IMG/VR virus record: IMGVR_UViG_3300031962_000006
Span: 1 to 45,048 of that record
DNA from: a virus
Length of the DNA stretch: 45,048 bases
Direction: 5' to 3' (one strand)
Shown: positions 1 to 6,816 of the stretch, in pieces
How positions within the stretch are numbered: position 1 is the first letter of the stretch
Layout of the letters: the number at the start of each line of letters is the position of its first letter
Notes under the pieces: generated by a model
What the model was told of the DNA's origin: nothing
The model's input: only the letters and a program-made list of their open reading frames with translations
Databases searched by the model: none
Program-made: the position numbers and the translations under genes

Positions 1-150
1 GCGTATAGTACGCCAGATGCCATGGGGGGGGGTGGGGGATGCCGGTTGTCATACCCCCACTAAACCCCATTCGACAGAAATATATATGGCTAGTCATTTT
101 ATGGTATCACTTGAAAAAAATATATTTTGGTACCACTGTCATTATGTAAA
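1..150. repeat. left copy of terminal direct repeat
   Basis: These 150 bases recur at 44900-45048. The copies match throughout except for a G run that has nine Gs here (24-32) and eight in the right copy. The last 126 bases (25-150) are identical to the end of the window. The repeat means the contig closes on itself, either as a circular or permuted genome with an assembly overlap, or as a linear genome with short direct terminal repeats. Confidence 0.9.
32..60. repeat. hairpin next to G9 tract in terminal repeat
   Basis: GTGGGGG (32-38) pairs with CCCCCAC (54-60), and inner ATG (39-41) pairs with CAT (50-52) with A53 bulged. The loop is eight bases. It directly follows the G9 tract. It could be a terminator, a replication or packaging structure, or a cause of polymerase slippage in the G run; no T tract follows. 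Function is unknown. Confidence 0.5.
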
Positions 151-171
151 ATTATCTGATACAATAATTGT
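136..171 (+). promoter_or_regulatory. candidate early rightward promoter with small palindrome
   Basis: CTGTCA (136-141), an 18-base spacer and TACAAT (160-165) resemble a sigma70 promoter upstream of the first rightward gene. An 11-base inverted repeat, ACAAT-A-ATTGT (161-171), overlaps the -10 and start-site region as an operator would. The ribosome site AAAGGAG follows near 181-187. The -35 match is only moderate. Confidence 0.35.
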
Positions 172-198
172 CGGAATAGTAAAGGAGCAAACAATTTT

Positions 199-447
199 AT
201 GCCGAGAGACAGGGCTGAAACAAAGAAGCTAATGATAGCAGCGTATGAGAAAAAACTAGGGAAGGAGTTACCAGTATTGCTTAGCACGAAGGAGGTTGAG
301 ATTTTAGGTATAAGAACGAAAGCGAGTTTAGATAATGATGCAGTTGAGGGGATTGGATTATTACCAATTAGGGATGGGGGGCATGGGCATCCGAGGCGAT
401 ATTTTATTGATGATGTTTTTGATTTTCTTCTTGGTGAAGGAGGTTAG
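199..447 (+). CDS. MerR/AlpA-like helix-turn-helix DNA-binding protein
   Basis: An 82-residue protein. From about residue 27 it has the pattern of excisionase/AlpA-type winged HTH domains: a short helix with LLSTKEVEILGI, a turn, a basic stretch with HGHPRRY, and a final helix with DDVFDFL. Such proteins bind DNA as phage regulators or recombination directionality factors. No integrase was found here, so a transcription regulator is more likely. The AAAGGAG ribosome site is about ten bases before this ATG. It is the first gene after the noncoding origin region. Family assignment is from pattern only. Confidence 0.72.
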   Translation: MPRDRAETKKLMIAAYEKKLGKELPVLLSTKEVEILGIRTKASLDNDAVEGIGLLPIRDGGHGHPRRYFIDDVFDFLLGEGG

Positions 448-449
448 CG

Positions 450-599
450 ATGGCGAGAGATGTGAGGGAAGTGGCAGAAGATATGGCATATGCGTTAGGG
501 TTTATGCCGGTGCTGATAACGCTAGTGGTGATAGGGGTTTGCAGGTTTGCGTGCCAAAATGTGGTTAAATTTTGGCAGCGGATATGGCAGGTAAATTGA
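450..599 (+). CDS. small single-pass membrane protein
   Basis: A 49-residue protein starting MARDVREVAED, followed by a hydrophobic stretch around residues 16-34 (GFMPVLITLVVIGVC) and a basic, Trp-containing tail, as expected for a one-helix inner-membrane protein. A strong AAGGAGG site lies just upstream, and the start is two bases after the previous stop, so the genes are probably co-translated. The function is unknown; early phage membrane peptides often act in superinfection exclusion or host takeover, but nothing here shows that. Confidence 0.6.
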   Translation: MARDVREVAEDMAYALGFMPVLITLVVIGVCRFACQNVVKFWQRIWQVN

Positions 600-601
600 C
601 G

Positions 602-805
602 ATGGAAGTAGAGGCGGGGTGGGAGTTATTGAGTGACTTTTGTCATCGGCACAAGATAAAGATGAGCAAAGCGTATTATCGATTAGTATCGCGGAAGGTG
701 GAGTATAAGAGGGTGGAAGGTAGCCGGAGGGTAATAATACGCAAAGGCACGGATGTGAAGCAGTTCAAGGATGTAAGGAATCGGTGGGAGAGTTATCATG
801 TCTAA
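602..805 (+). CDS. small basic protein, possible HTH
   Basis: A 67-residue, Lys/Arg-rich protein. The middle (about residues 8-40) reads like an HTH unit followed by a beta wing: LLSDFCHRHKI, then SKAYYRL, then a strand-like VEYKRVEGSRRVIIRK. This suggests DNA binding, but no family was recognised. The start at 602 is two bases after the stop of the preceding gene; an in-frame ATG at 584 is also possible. Its end overlaps the next gene by eight bases. Confidence 0.55.
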   Translation: MEVEAGWELLSDFCHRHKIKMSKAYYRLVSRKVEYKRVEGSRRVIIRKGTDVKQFKDVRNRWESYHV

Positions 806-977
806 GTGTAGTGAGTGCAAAGAGATGAGGTTCCCATTGAGCGGGCACAGTTATGTGATGAAGTGCAATGAGCATGCGATAGGGTGTAGGAAGATGCCGA
901 AGGAAGGCGATGGTGAAGCGGCGTGGAGAGAGTTTTTCGAAGTGATAGATGAAGCGTTAGGCATAGGAGATTCATAA
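798..977 (+). CDS. small cysteine/histidine protein, likely zinc-binding
   Basis: A 59-residue protein beginning MSKCSECKEM. It has CxxC at residues 4-7, His17, then C-N-E-H and IGC at 23-32, enough ligands for a zinc site. It overlaps the end of the preceding gene (ATGTCTAA) and is followed directly by the next, so it is part of the same small-gene operon. No known family was recognised. Confidence 0.55.
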   Translation: MSKCSECKEMRFPLSGHSYVMKCNEHAIGCRKMPKEGDGEAAWREFFEVIDEALGIGDS

Positions 978-978
978 G

Positions 979-1179
979 ATGGAAGTGAAAGAAGCGATCC
1001 AGCGTATAGAAAGGCTGAGAGATGGTTGGGCGGCTGGAGAGAATGTGTGGAATGCATTAGACATAGTTCTTAAAGAAGCAATAGCAATGCAGTTAGCGAG
1101 GCAACAGAAGCAATCTTGTGGTGCTTCACCAGAAGAAGCGATTAGTAAAGCGATCGAATTACATGCCAAAGCGGAATGA
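979..1179 (+). CDS. hypothetical helical protein
   Basis: A 66-residue, mostly alpha-helical protein (MEVKEAIQRIERLRDGW, then a long Ala/Glu/Lys helix). It begins one base after the stop of the previous gene and overlaps the next by 17 bases. The compact spacing supports it as real. No domain or function was recognised. Confidence 0.5.
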   Translation: MEVKEAIQRIERLRDGWAAGENVWNALDIVLKEAIAMQLARQQKQSCGASPEEAISKAIELHAKAE

Positions 1180-1405
1180 TACCAAAGCGGAAATACTCAA
1201 GCAGATACTATCGCTTGATGAGAGGCGAGCGGCTAATGATGTGGCATTTGCTATGGGTAAGTTTGGTGCAGCCTGGGTATTTGATTGCATGGCAGAAGTA
1301 TTCGAAGAGATAACGGAAGATCCCGACAGAGCATGTTGCGAGAAAGTGCAAGCGCAGGACAGAGTGAAATTATTGAAAGCTTGCAGTAGCATGTTTAAAG
1401 TATAG
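1163..1405 (+). CDS. hypothetical protein
   Basis: An 80-residue protein starting MPKRNDTKAEIL, with helical content and two adjacent Cys in DRACCEKV. The start chosen overlaps the previous gene by 17 bases; a longer in-frame start at 1118 would overlap far more. It ends three bases before the stop of the leftward HicB-like gene, so the two operons converge here. Function unknown. Confidence 0.5.
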   Translation: MPKRNDTKAEILKQILSLDERRAANDVAFAMGKFGAAWVFDCMAEVFEEITEDPDRACCEKVQAQDRVKLLKACSSMFKV

Positions 1406-1408
1406 TTT

Positions 1409-1795
1409 TCACAATTGTCTAATTTGGTCAGCGCCTTCACTTAGACAATAATATTGGAACAAATATTCAATCAACTCACCATGAGAAAATGAAAGTTTGT
1501 TAGCCAGCATTTCGAATTTAGCTTTCATTATTGGTCTAATCGCAGGATGCAGAAAAGTGGTTCTATCCATTTTTGGTCTTCCCGATTTACGTATTATCTT
1601 ATTCACCCTCTCTTCTAGGAAGCGTAAGTATTCTCGATTCACTTCATCAACGAAGTTATCACAAGCCTTTTGCTCTGTATCACCAAATCCCACAATGGAA
1701 TCATTAAACGGAGACTCACAGACATATTCAATCTCGCCTGATATTGGTTGTATGCATCGGATGAAAACTTGTTTCAAGATTCTATCTTTATTCAT
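1409..1795 (-). CDS. HicB-like antitoxin/regulator
   Basis: A 128-residue protein starting MNKDRILKQ. The N-terminal part has the HicB-type pattern of strands followed by a helix (VGFGDTEQKACDNFVDEV). After GRPK, the C-terminal part (about 75-115) could form a ribbon-helix-helix unit. No HicA-type toxin is adjacent, so a stand-alone phage regulator is more likely than a toxin-antitoxin pair. The reading frame is open up to 1867, but the ATG at 1793-1795 has the ribosome site AAAGGAACGGGAA. It is the last gene of the leftward early operon. The family call is tentative. Confidence 0.6.
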   Translation of the reverse strand: MNKDRILKQVFIRCIQPISGEIEYVCESPFNDSIVGFGDTEQKACDNFVDEVNREYLRFLEERVNKIIRKSGRPKMDRTTFLHPAIRPIMKAKFEMLANKLSFSHGELIEYLFQYYCLSEGADQIRQL

Positions 1796-1810
1796 TTCCC
1801 GTTCCTTTAA

Positions 1811-1870
1811 AGTGGCATAAGCGTCCCGATCTGGAGTTGCACCAGTCTTCGCCGGGGAAACCGGCACATG
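1811..1870 (-). promoter_or_regulatory. GC-rich structured leader, possibly cobalamin-riboswitch-like
   Basis: On the minus strand this leader is GC-rich compared with its surroundings and can fold. GCAUG (1870-1866) may pair with UAUGC (1819-1815), GCCGG with CCGGC (1865-1851), or alternatively UCCCCG with CGGGA. CUGG pairs with CCAG around GUGCAACUC. The strings GGUGCAACUCC and GCCACU, with CGAAG before them, resemble conserved parts of the cobalamin riboswitch core. The element is far shorter than the usual 200 bases. It may instead be coding, as an N-terminal extension of the next gene, or a chance fold. Confidence 0.28.
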
Positions 1871-1872
1871 CT

Positions 1873-1905
1873 ACTGTTACATTAAGCAGGACATGCTAAT
1901 CATTA
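1873..1905. repeat. 33-bp dispersed repeat, copy 1
   Basis: This 33-base sequence is identical to 44486-44518. Its core, ATTAAGCA-GGACA-TGCTAAT, is an imperfect palindrome, as in operators or phage-specific control sites. This copy overlaps the 3' end of the zinc-site gene and lies just upstream of the structured leader of the HicB-like gene. Confidence 0.75.
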
Positions 1906-2108
1906 CCTTCTTTTATGTCTCTCTTAATTTCAACAGCGAAGCGGCTGACGGCAGGAAGAAATTCATCGCTATCCACAACATTGATTTTGCAATTACGGCA
2001 GAAAGCAGCTGTTACTTTTCTATGCAGTAGTTCATTGTCGTGTTGATGGTAGTAGGTTGCCACCAGATGATCTGGTAAATCTTTGCCACACTTTATGCAG
2101 TTAATCAT
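1896..2108 (-). CDS. small zinc-ribbon protein
   Basis: A 70-residue protein starting MINCIKCGKDL. CIKCG at residues 4-7 and CRNC at about 37-40 form a four-cysteine zinc ribbon. Several His residues lie between the two pairs. The start overlaps the stop of the upstream gene as ATGA, indicating translational coupling in the leftward operon. Such ribbons bind nucleic acid or proteins; its partner is unknown. Confidence 0.62.
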   Translation of the reverse strand: MINCIKCGKDLPDHLVATYYHQHDNELLHRKVTAAFCRNCKINVVDSDEFLPAVSRFAVEIKRDIKEGND

Positions 2109-2254
2109 AATACGTTTGCGTTAGCCTCCCACTCAGGACTATTATCACGGTGTTCCAACAACCAGTCAATTTTTTCGTTGAGTTCTTTTAGTAACTCATC
2201 TATGCCGTCTTGTATTGTCGGCGCTTGTTGTTGTTCTAATAATTGTGTTGTCAT
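2105..2254 (-). CDS. small acidic helical protein
   Basis: A 49-residue protein starting MTTQLLEQQQ, with a helix rich in Glu, Leu and Lys around DELLKELNEKIDWLLE. The ribosome site CGGAGGG lies six bases before the ATG. Both ends overlap neighbouring genes as ATGA. No family was recognised. Confidence 0.55.
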   Translation of the reverse strand: MTTQLLEQQQAPTIQDGIDELLKELNEKIDWLLEHRDNSPEWEANANVL

Positions 2255-2319
2255 TTTCCCTCCGGTACTACAAATTCACAGCCTTTAGGTATTTCGACCA
2301 GGGAATATTTAAAAGCCAT
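2251..2319 (-). CDS. very short ORF coupled on both sides
   Basis: A 22-residue frame starting MAFKYSLVEIPKG. Its ATG overlaps the end of the upstream gene (ATGGCTTTTAA), and its stop overlaps the next start as ATGA, so it sits exactly in a chain of coupled genes. It may be a tiny gene, or the relic of the C-terminal half of the upstream gene after a frameshift. It is too short to judge by content. Confidence 0.33.
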   Translation of the reverse strand: MAFKYSLVEIPKGCEFVVPEGK

Positions 2320-2455
2320 TGGCATAGCAACCTTTACCATTCTCCCAATATATACCTTTAATTATTTCATCCGCCTTGGCGTGTTTATTGACACGCGCTA
2401 AATATTTCTTTTTAATTGTTGATTTGCCATGAAAGGCTATTAGAGTACTTGTCAT
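2309..2455 (-). CDS. short form of a conserved phage protein
   Basis: A 48-residue protein. The stretch YLARVNKHAKADEIIKG followed by YWENGKGC matches a motif I recall from the N-terminus of a larger conserved phage protein of unknown function. Here the frame stops right after GKGCYANGF, so the protein seems truncated or a minimal version. It has a strong AAAAGGAGAAG ribosome site and is the first gene of the leftward operon. Confidence 0.6.
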   Translation of the reverse strand: MTSTLIAFHGKSTIKKKYLARVNKHAKADEIIKGIYWENGKGCYANGF

Positions 2456-2479
2456 AACTTCTCCTTTTCGCATTGTATA

Positions 2480-2507
2480 AGTTTATCCTATTGTCATCGG
2501 AAAGCAA
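2480..2507 (-). promoter_or_regulatory. candidate leftward early promoter
   Basis: Read on the minus strand, TTGCTT (2507-2502), a 16-base spacer and TAAACT (2485-2480) form a sigma70-like promoter. The predicted start is about 18 bases before the first leftward ATG at 2455. A second -10-like TATACAAT lies slightly downstream, so the exact element is uncertain. Confidence 0.35.
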
Positions 2508-2564
2508 CAACATTACAGAAAATATAATCTCGGGAATCAACACCATTATGAGATGATATTGCCG

Positions 2565-2636
2565 TGGTGGATAGCTTAACTGGTAAAGCGAACGGCCTCT
2601 TGTGCTGATGATGTGGGTTCAAGTCCCAGTCCACCA
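2565..2636 (+). tRNA. tRNA, probable anticodon CTT (Lys)
   Basis: A cloverleaf fits: the acceptor stem TGGTGGA/TCCACCA has seven perfect pairs. T8-A9 precede a D arm with conserved GG and GCTT/AAGC. The anticodon stem CGGC/GCTG holds the loop CTCTTGT with CTT at 2599-2601. The T arm has GGG/CCC and a TTCAAGT loop. One mismatch sits at the base of the anticodon stem and one at the base of the T stem. Two bases rather than one separate the D and anticodon stems. CCA is not encoded after the acceptor stem, and the discriminator would be T, atypical for Lys. A perfect TATAAT lies at 2523-2528. Confidence 0.65.
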
Positions 2637-2658
2637 TATACTAATAAGGAGAGCGTCA

Positions 2659-2886
2659 ATGAGTATGATTGGAGCATTAGCAAACGCAATAAAAGACTTG
2701 GCTGATGGAAAAGGAATGTCCACTGTTTTACTGACGGTTTATTTCCAAGAACCAGAAAAAGATAAAGCGGAGATTCGACACTCGGCTGCCGGCTTCCATG
2801 GAACTCTTGGAGAAATAGAATTGCTAGAGCTGGTACTAGAAAAGCTAAAAGCCGTATCAAAAACTGAGGCACCGGCAAATGAGTAA
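2659..2886 (+). CDS. hypothetical protein
   Basis: A 75-residue protein starting MSMIGALANAIKDL, with two probable strands (TVLLTVYF, then a His/Ser-rich part) and a C-terminal Leu-rich helix. An AAGGAG site stands eight bases before this ATG; the longer in-frame start would run into the tRNA and is not accepted. It overlaps the next gene by eight bases. Function unknown. Confidence 0.58.
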   Translation: MSMIGALANAIKDLADGKGMSTVLLTVYFQEPEKDKAEIRHSAAGFHGTLGEIELLELVLEKLKAVSKTEAPANE

Positions 2887-3145
2887 GAAGAAACGAATCG
2901 AATTAGTTGGGCAATGCATGTACCACATGATTAATCTAGTCAACTCGTTGGAAGAGCGAATCGCCACTCTTGAAAAGTTCATGAAAGCTATTGATGAAAG
3001 AAAAGCAAGACGAGTTGAGCCATCGGAATGTCGGGTGGGCGATCCACCTCGTACTATACCAACCACGGAAGATTTAAGGAAAGACAATCCTATAATAGAC
3101 AAGATACTCAAGGAGCGATGCGCCGGTAATAAACAAACCTCTTGA
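2879..3145 (+). CDS. hypothetical coiled-coil protein
   Basis: An 88-residue protein starting MSKKKRIELVGQ. Residues about 15-45 form an amphipathic helix (NLVNSLEERIATLEKFMKAI) likely to make a short coiled coil. The tail is polar and proline-containing. It begins inside the end of the preceding gene. No family recognised; its place before the fibre genes does not prove a virion role. Confidence 0.52.
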   Translation: MSKKKRIELVGQCMYHMINLVNSLEERIATLEKFMKAIDERKARRVEPSECRVGDPPRTIPTTEDLRKDNPIIDKILKERCAGNKQTS

Positions 3146-3157
3146 CTACCTCAATCC

Positions 3158-3185
3158 TTGATTAGTTAAGCGGTTACGGTATATT
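3158..3185 (+). promoter_or_regulatory. candidate promoter for the fibre cluster
   Basis: TTGATT (3158-3163), a 16-base spacer and TATATT (3180-3185) form a good sigma70-like pair in the 72-base gap before the large fibre-like gene at 3218. It would start transcription about 25 bases before the ATG. Confidence 0.45.
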
Positions 3186-3217
3186 TAGGGAGAAGATACC
3201 AGCCGAGCTTTTGTATA

Positions 3218-5641
3218 ATGATAAAGAAGATTCTGCCTTTTCTGCTAGCCCTCATCTTTGCAACGCCAGCGTTTGCCCAATTAACATGGGATAATAATTC
3301 TGCTGGTTGGCCGCCACCCCCGTTACCATTACCGCTTGGATCTAGTGGTACTTTTTTAAAGAGTCAAGGACCTGGAAATCCTCTTATTTGGGCAATTCCT
3401 GGTGGTGGTGGGGGCGGCTGTCCCGGTTGTACAGCTAATCAAATTCCGTTCTGGACAGGCGCAGCTTTTAATACCGATGGGGGAAATGCGTATGGGGCTC
3501 ATGGGCATGTAACATTAGGTGATGCTACACATGCTGGTACTTTAGATTTGCTTGATAGTTCAGGTAATAATGTAACGCATCTGAATACAGGTATCCTTAC
3601 ACTTGGCAATACGGGAGCAGGGAATGCGGGTTCCATTAATGTGTATGACGGTGCAGGTGGTAATGGGACGCACATAACTTCTGCCGTGATTTCTCTTGGT
3701 GACGGTAATCTCACTGGAACTTTAAATGTTTACGATGTATTCAGTGGCCTTGCTGCTAACATAACTGGTCCTCAACTTCAACTTGGTAATAGTAATGGTG
3801 TAGGGACTTTAGCGATAAGCGATGGCACGGCAAACTTTCCGGCTACATTAACGGGATCCACGTTGGTTTTAGGTAATGTTGGCACTCCCGCTGTCGGCGT
3901 ATTTCAAATGTTCGATTCTCATGGTCAATCCGTTACATTGGGTGGTGGTGCTTTAAGTCTAGGAACTACTGGGAGTGCGGGGCATGTTACCGTAAGGGAT
4001 ACTAGCAATAATGTAGATGCCGAAATACTTAATGGGACTCTCACATTAGGAAATACGGTAGCTGGAACAGGCGGCACTCTTAATCTAACCGATGGTGGGG
4101 GCAACACGATTACTCAAGTAACCAATGGTTTGGTAGTAACTGGAGATACGGGCACTGCAGGTGAATTTAATACAAAAGATATTAGCGGTAATTCGGACAC
4201 AGAATTGATGAGCGGGTCACTCTACCTGGGTAACTCCACTACTCCTACTGCAGCCAACATTGTTATGTTTGGCACTACTAGCGGATCGGTTACTTTAGAA
4301 GTTCCCGCTGTTGTAACTGGTTCCCCTTTGTTTGTATTGCCTGGTGCCGATGGTACCAACGGACAATTCATAAAAACCGATGGCGCTGGGAATCTTTCTT
4401 TCGCTAGTGGTAATTCTGGGACTGTCACAAGTTTCAGCGCTGGCAATTTGTCTCCTTTATTTACTACTTCAGTTGCTACAGCTACCACAACTCCGGCATT
4501 AAGTTTCACCTTATCAAATGCTGGTGCTGGCACCCTCTTTGGTAATTTTAGTGGTTCATCCGGAGCGCCGAGTTTTAATGCTCCTGGCACAACTGATTAC
4601 GTGTTAGGGGTGGCTCATACCGGTGGTGGACTTGAATATAAACAGCTCACTACATCTGGTTCAGGTTTGAGCATTACACCGACAGCTGGAGTAACTACAT
4701 TTGCTAACACGGGCGTCACTTCCAATGTCGCCGGAACAGGAATAGCAGTAAGTGGTGCTACAGGAGCCGTAACGGTATCGGTAGCTACCAACACTGCTAA
4801 TACACTAGCTGGTTACAGTAATACTGGAGTATTTTCCGATGTAGCTATAGGTACTGGTTTAAGTTTGTCCGGGGGTACTTTAAGCGGTACTGTAGTAGCC
4901 TGTAGCAGTTGCACTTCTGGACAGTTGACTTATTATAATGGAACGAACGTTACCACGGATACAGGAGCGGCGTATGCTGGTAACGGTAGCCTTACTTTGG
5001 GGTTATCTGGACATGCGGGAATACTTAATTTAGATGACTCTTCAGGAAATATTGTTACTTCTTTTTTCGTAGGTACTTTAACTCTTGGTAATACCGGTGT
5101 TGGTAATTCAGGTTCGATAAATGTTTATGATGGCGCTGGCGGGAATGGAACACATATTACCTCTGCTAATATTACTTTAGGTGATGCTAATTTACCTGGT
5201 CAATTAGCTATTACTGACACTGGTGGAAATATCAATACCACCTTGACCAATGCGAATGTTTTGTTAGGTTTAGCAGGACATACTACTGGAAGTATAAATT
5301 TAAAAGGCACTACTAGTGGTAACGTCACTTTTACTACTACGGCAGCAGCAGGCACAGGCAGTTTTACATTCAATGCTACTGATACTACGGTTAATGGCAG
5401 TACTTCAGGCACTTTAGATTGGATACAAACGGAGCAAGGTACGTATGAGAAAAAAGTTGTTATCGGGTTTACTAGTTATGTAGATGCGGGTACCACTATT
5501 ACTTATACAACGCCATTTTCTTTTACTCCGGTTATCACTGGAAATAATACCGGGCTTACTATCTCAACAATTTCTAAAACACAGGTAGTTATTCCGGCTT
5601 CAGTGAGCGCATCCGGTACTGTTGTGATAGAAGGATACTAA
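3218..5641 (+). CDS. large fibre-like repeat protein with Sec signal peptide
   Basis: An 807-residue protein. Residues 1-20 are a textbook signal peptide (MIKKI, a hydrophobic core, and AFA before Gln). A proline-rich segment with AGWPPPPLPLPLG follows, then SQGPGNPLIW, then a long low-complexity beta region with Thr/Gly/Asn repeats such as LTLGNT and GSINVYDGAGG. The C-terminus ends in VVIEGY, typical of trimeric tail-fibre tips. The motif block near residues 125-170 returns near 620-665 with different codons. It is probably a receptor-binding or exported fibre; a signal peptide on a fibre is unusual. The 865-residue protein downstream shares its N-terminal module. Confidence 0.72.
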   Translation: MIKKILPFLLALIFATPAFAQLTWDNNSAGWPPPPLPLPLGSSGTFLKSQGPGNPLIWAIPGGGGGGCPGCTANQIPFWTGAAFNTDGGNAYGAHGHVTLGDATHAGTLDLLDSSGNNVTHLNTGILTLGNTGAGNAGSINVYDGAGGNGTHITSAVISLGDGNLTGTLNVYDVFSGLAANITGPQLQLGNSNGVGTLAISDGTANFPATLTGSTLVLGNVGTPAVGVFQMFDSHGQSVTLGGGALSLGTTGSAGHVTVRDTSNNVDAEILNGTLTLGNTVAGTGGTLNLTDGGGNTITQVTNGLVVTGDTGTAGEFNTKDISGNSDTELMSGSLYLGNSTTPTAANIVMFGTTSGSVTLEVPAVVTGSPLFVLPGADGTNGQFIKTDGAGNLSFASGNSGTVTSFSAGNLSPLFTTSVATATTTPALSFTLSNAGAGTLFGNFSGSSGAPSFNAPGTTDYVLGVAHTGGGLEYKQLTTSGSGLSITPTAGVTTFANTGVTSNVAGTGIAVSGATGAVTVSVATNTANTLAGYSNTGVFSDVAIGTGLSLSGGTLSGTVVACSSCTSGQLTYYNGTNVTTDTGAAYAGNGSLTLGLSGHAGILNLDDSSGNIVTSFFVGTLTLGNTGVGNSGSINVYDGAGGNGTHITSANITLGDANLPGQLAITDTGGNINTTLTNANVLLGLAGHTTGSINLKGTTSGNVTFTTTAAAGTGSFTFNATDTTVNGSTSGTLDWIQTEQGTYEKKVVIGFTSYVDAGTTITYTTPFSFTPVITGNNTGLTISTISKTQVVIPASVSASGTVVIEGY

Positions 5642-6816
5642 TGTGCCCTCTATACTATAGTGATAGTACTACGCTTCACGTGTTTGGCAACAGTGTCATT
5701 GTTGACCAGATAAATGGAGATGATACTCAAGGTAGCCGAGGACTAGTAGCATTTAAAACTATTCAAGCAGCATTAGCGGTTGCACAATCGGGAGATTGTG
5801 TTTATATAGCACCAGGCACTTATAATTTAACTAGTGGCATTACCCTTCCCGATAATGTAACAGTTAGGGGGATGAACGCACAAGCCGTAACAATACAAAT
5901 GTTGAACGTGGTAGCGAATACCGATTTGATTACTATGGGCAACAATAACCGGGTAGAAGATGTTACCTTAAAACTTACTTCTGCAGGGCACCACACTTTA
6001 CGGTCTATTGTTTATCCGGGCACTAGATCGGGTACATCAAAACTTCGTACACTCAACATAACTGTGGATAATAGTGGAGCGGGTAGTGCAGGCACTTCAA
6101 ACGTTTACGCGATTCATAGTAATGGTACCGGCACGCCAAATGATTCTTTTAATGCTGTTAGAGCGTGCATGATTACAGTTAATAGTGCTGGTTTAGGCAA
6201 TAAGCGGGGTATTCTTGTGGATACCGCTAATAATTTTTCCAGTCGAGATTCTAATTTTGTTGTTACTAATGCGGGTGGTGCGGGATCTTATATAGCTCTT
6301 GAAACAAATAATGCAGCGGCACGTTTAGTTAATAGATCAAGTTATGCCAATGGCGCAACTGCTGACATTTCTCAAACTTTAGGAACTTTAGTATGGGAAG
6401 GGCAATTAGCCAATCTTAATGCTAATGGATTGAATTTTAATAGCCTAGTTACTCCGGCAATACTTGAGTTTTGCATACCCGGAGCTGTCAAATCTGCTTC
6501 ACCGCAATTTTTATATCCAGGTACTTTCAATCCCAGTACAAATGAAATATCGCTTAATCTTCCAAGTGGTGCCGTAGTCAAAAATATGGTAATAGAAAGC
6601 CTTATAGCTCCAGGCACAGGACATACCGATGTTTATACCGTGCGAAAGAATGGCGTAAATACAAGTTTAACTGTTACCTTAAGTGGTGCAACTCTTGATG
6701 GTTCTGATACTGTGCATTCGGTCACTTATAATGCTGGAGACGATTTAAGTATACAGTTGAATACTACTAATGCTAGTTTAGGAGCGAATGTAGTTGTACT
6801 CGTGGAGGCGGTATGA
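5641..6816 (+). CDS. pectin-lyase-fold beta-helix protein
   Basis: A 391-residue protein. The N-terminal part has the right-handed beta-helix entry pattern: NGDDTQGSRGLVAFKTIQAAL, then GDCVYIAPGTY and LPDNVTVRGMN. Repeating short strands follow to about residue 270. The last 100 residues form a beta-rich cap with DVYTVRKNG and HSVTYNAGDDLSIQL, seen on phage tail-associated proteins. It overlaps the upstream stop as TAATG and has no signal peptide. A tailspike or sugar-binding role is likely; catalytic residues could not be identified. Confidence 0.66.
   Translation: MCPLYYSDSTTLHVFGNSVIVDQINGDDTQGSRGLVAFKTIQAALAVAQSGDCVYIAPGTYNLTSGITLPDNVTVRGMNAQAVTIQMLNVVANTDLITMGNNNRVEDVTLKLTSAGHHTLRSIVYPGTRSGTSKLRTLNITVDNSGAGSAGTSNVYAIHSNGTGTPNDSFNAVRACMITVNSAGLGNKRGILVDTANNFSSRDSNFVVTNAGGAGSYIALETNNAAARLVNRSSYANGATADISQTLGTLVWEGQLANLNANGLNFNSLVTPAILEFCIPGAVKSASPQFLYPGTFNPSTNEISLNLPSGAVVKNMVIESLIAPGTGHTDVYTVRKNGVNTSLTVTLSGATLDGSDTVHSVTYNAGDDLSIQLNTTNASLGANVVVLVEAV

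Noticed and set aside
24-38. G-quadruplex in the terminal G9-T-G5 tract
   Set aside because: Only three separated runs of three Gs can be drawn with loops, so a standard four-run quadruplex does not fit within the tract.
17-287. Two short frames on opposite strands (17-232 plus, 99-287 minus) near the left end
   Set aside because: They have no ribosome site, and cross the terminal repeat and promoter or overlap the well-supported HTH gene at 199.
1497-1820. 107-codon rightward frame opposite the HicB-like gene
   Set aside because: It is the antisense shadow of a gene with a good ribosome site and a recognisable domain.
6063-6071. Second exact DnaA-box match
   Set aside because: It lies inside the beta-helix gene with no other origin features; about one such match by chance is not surprising in 45 kb.
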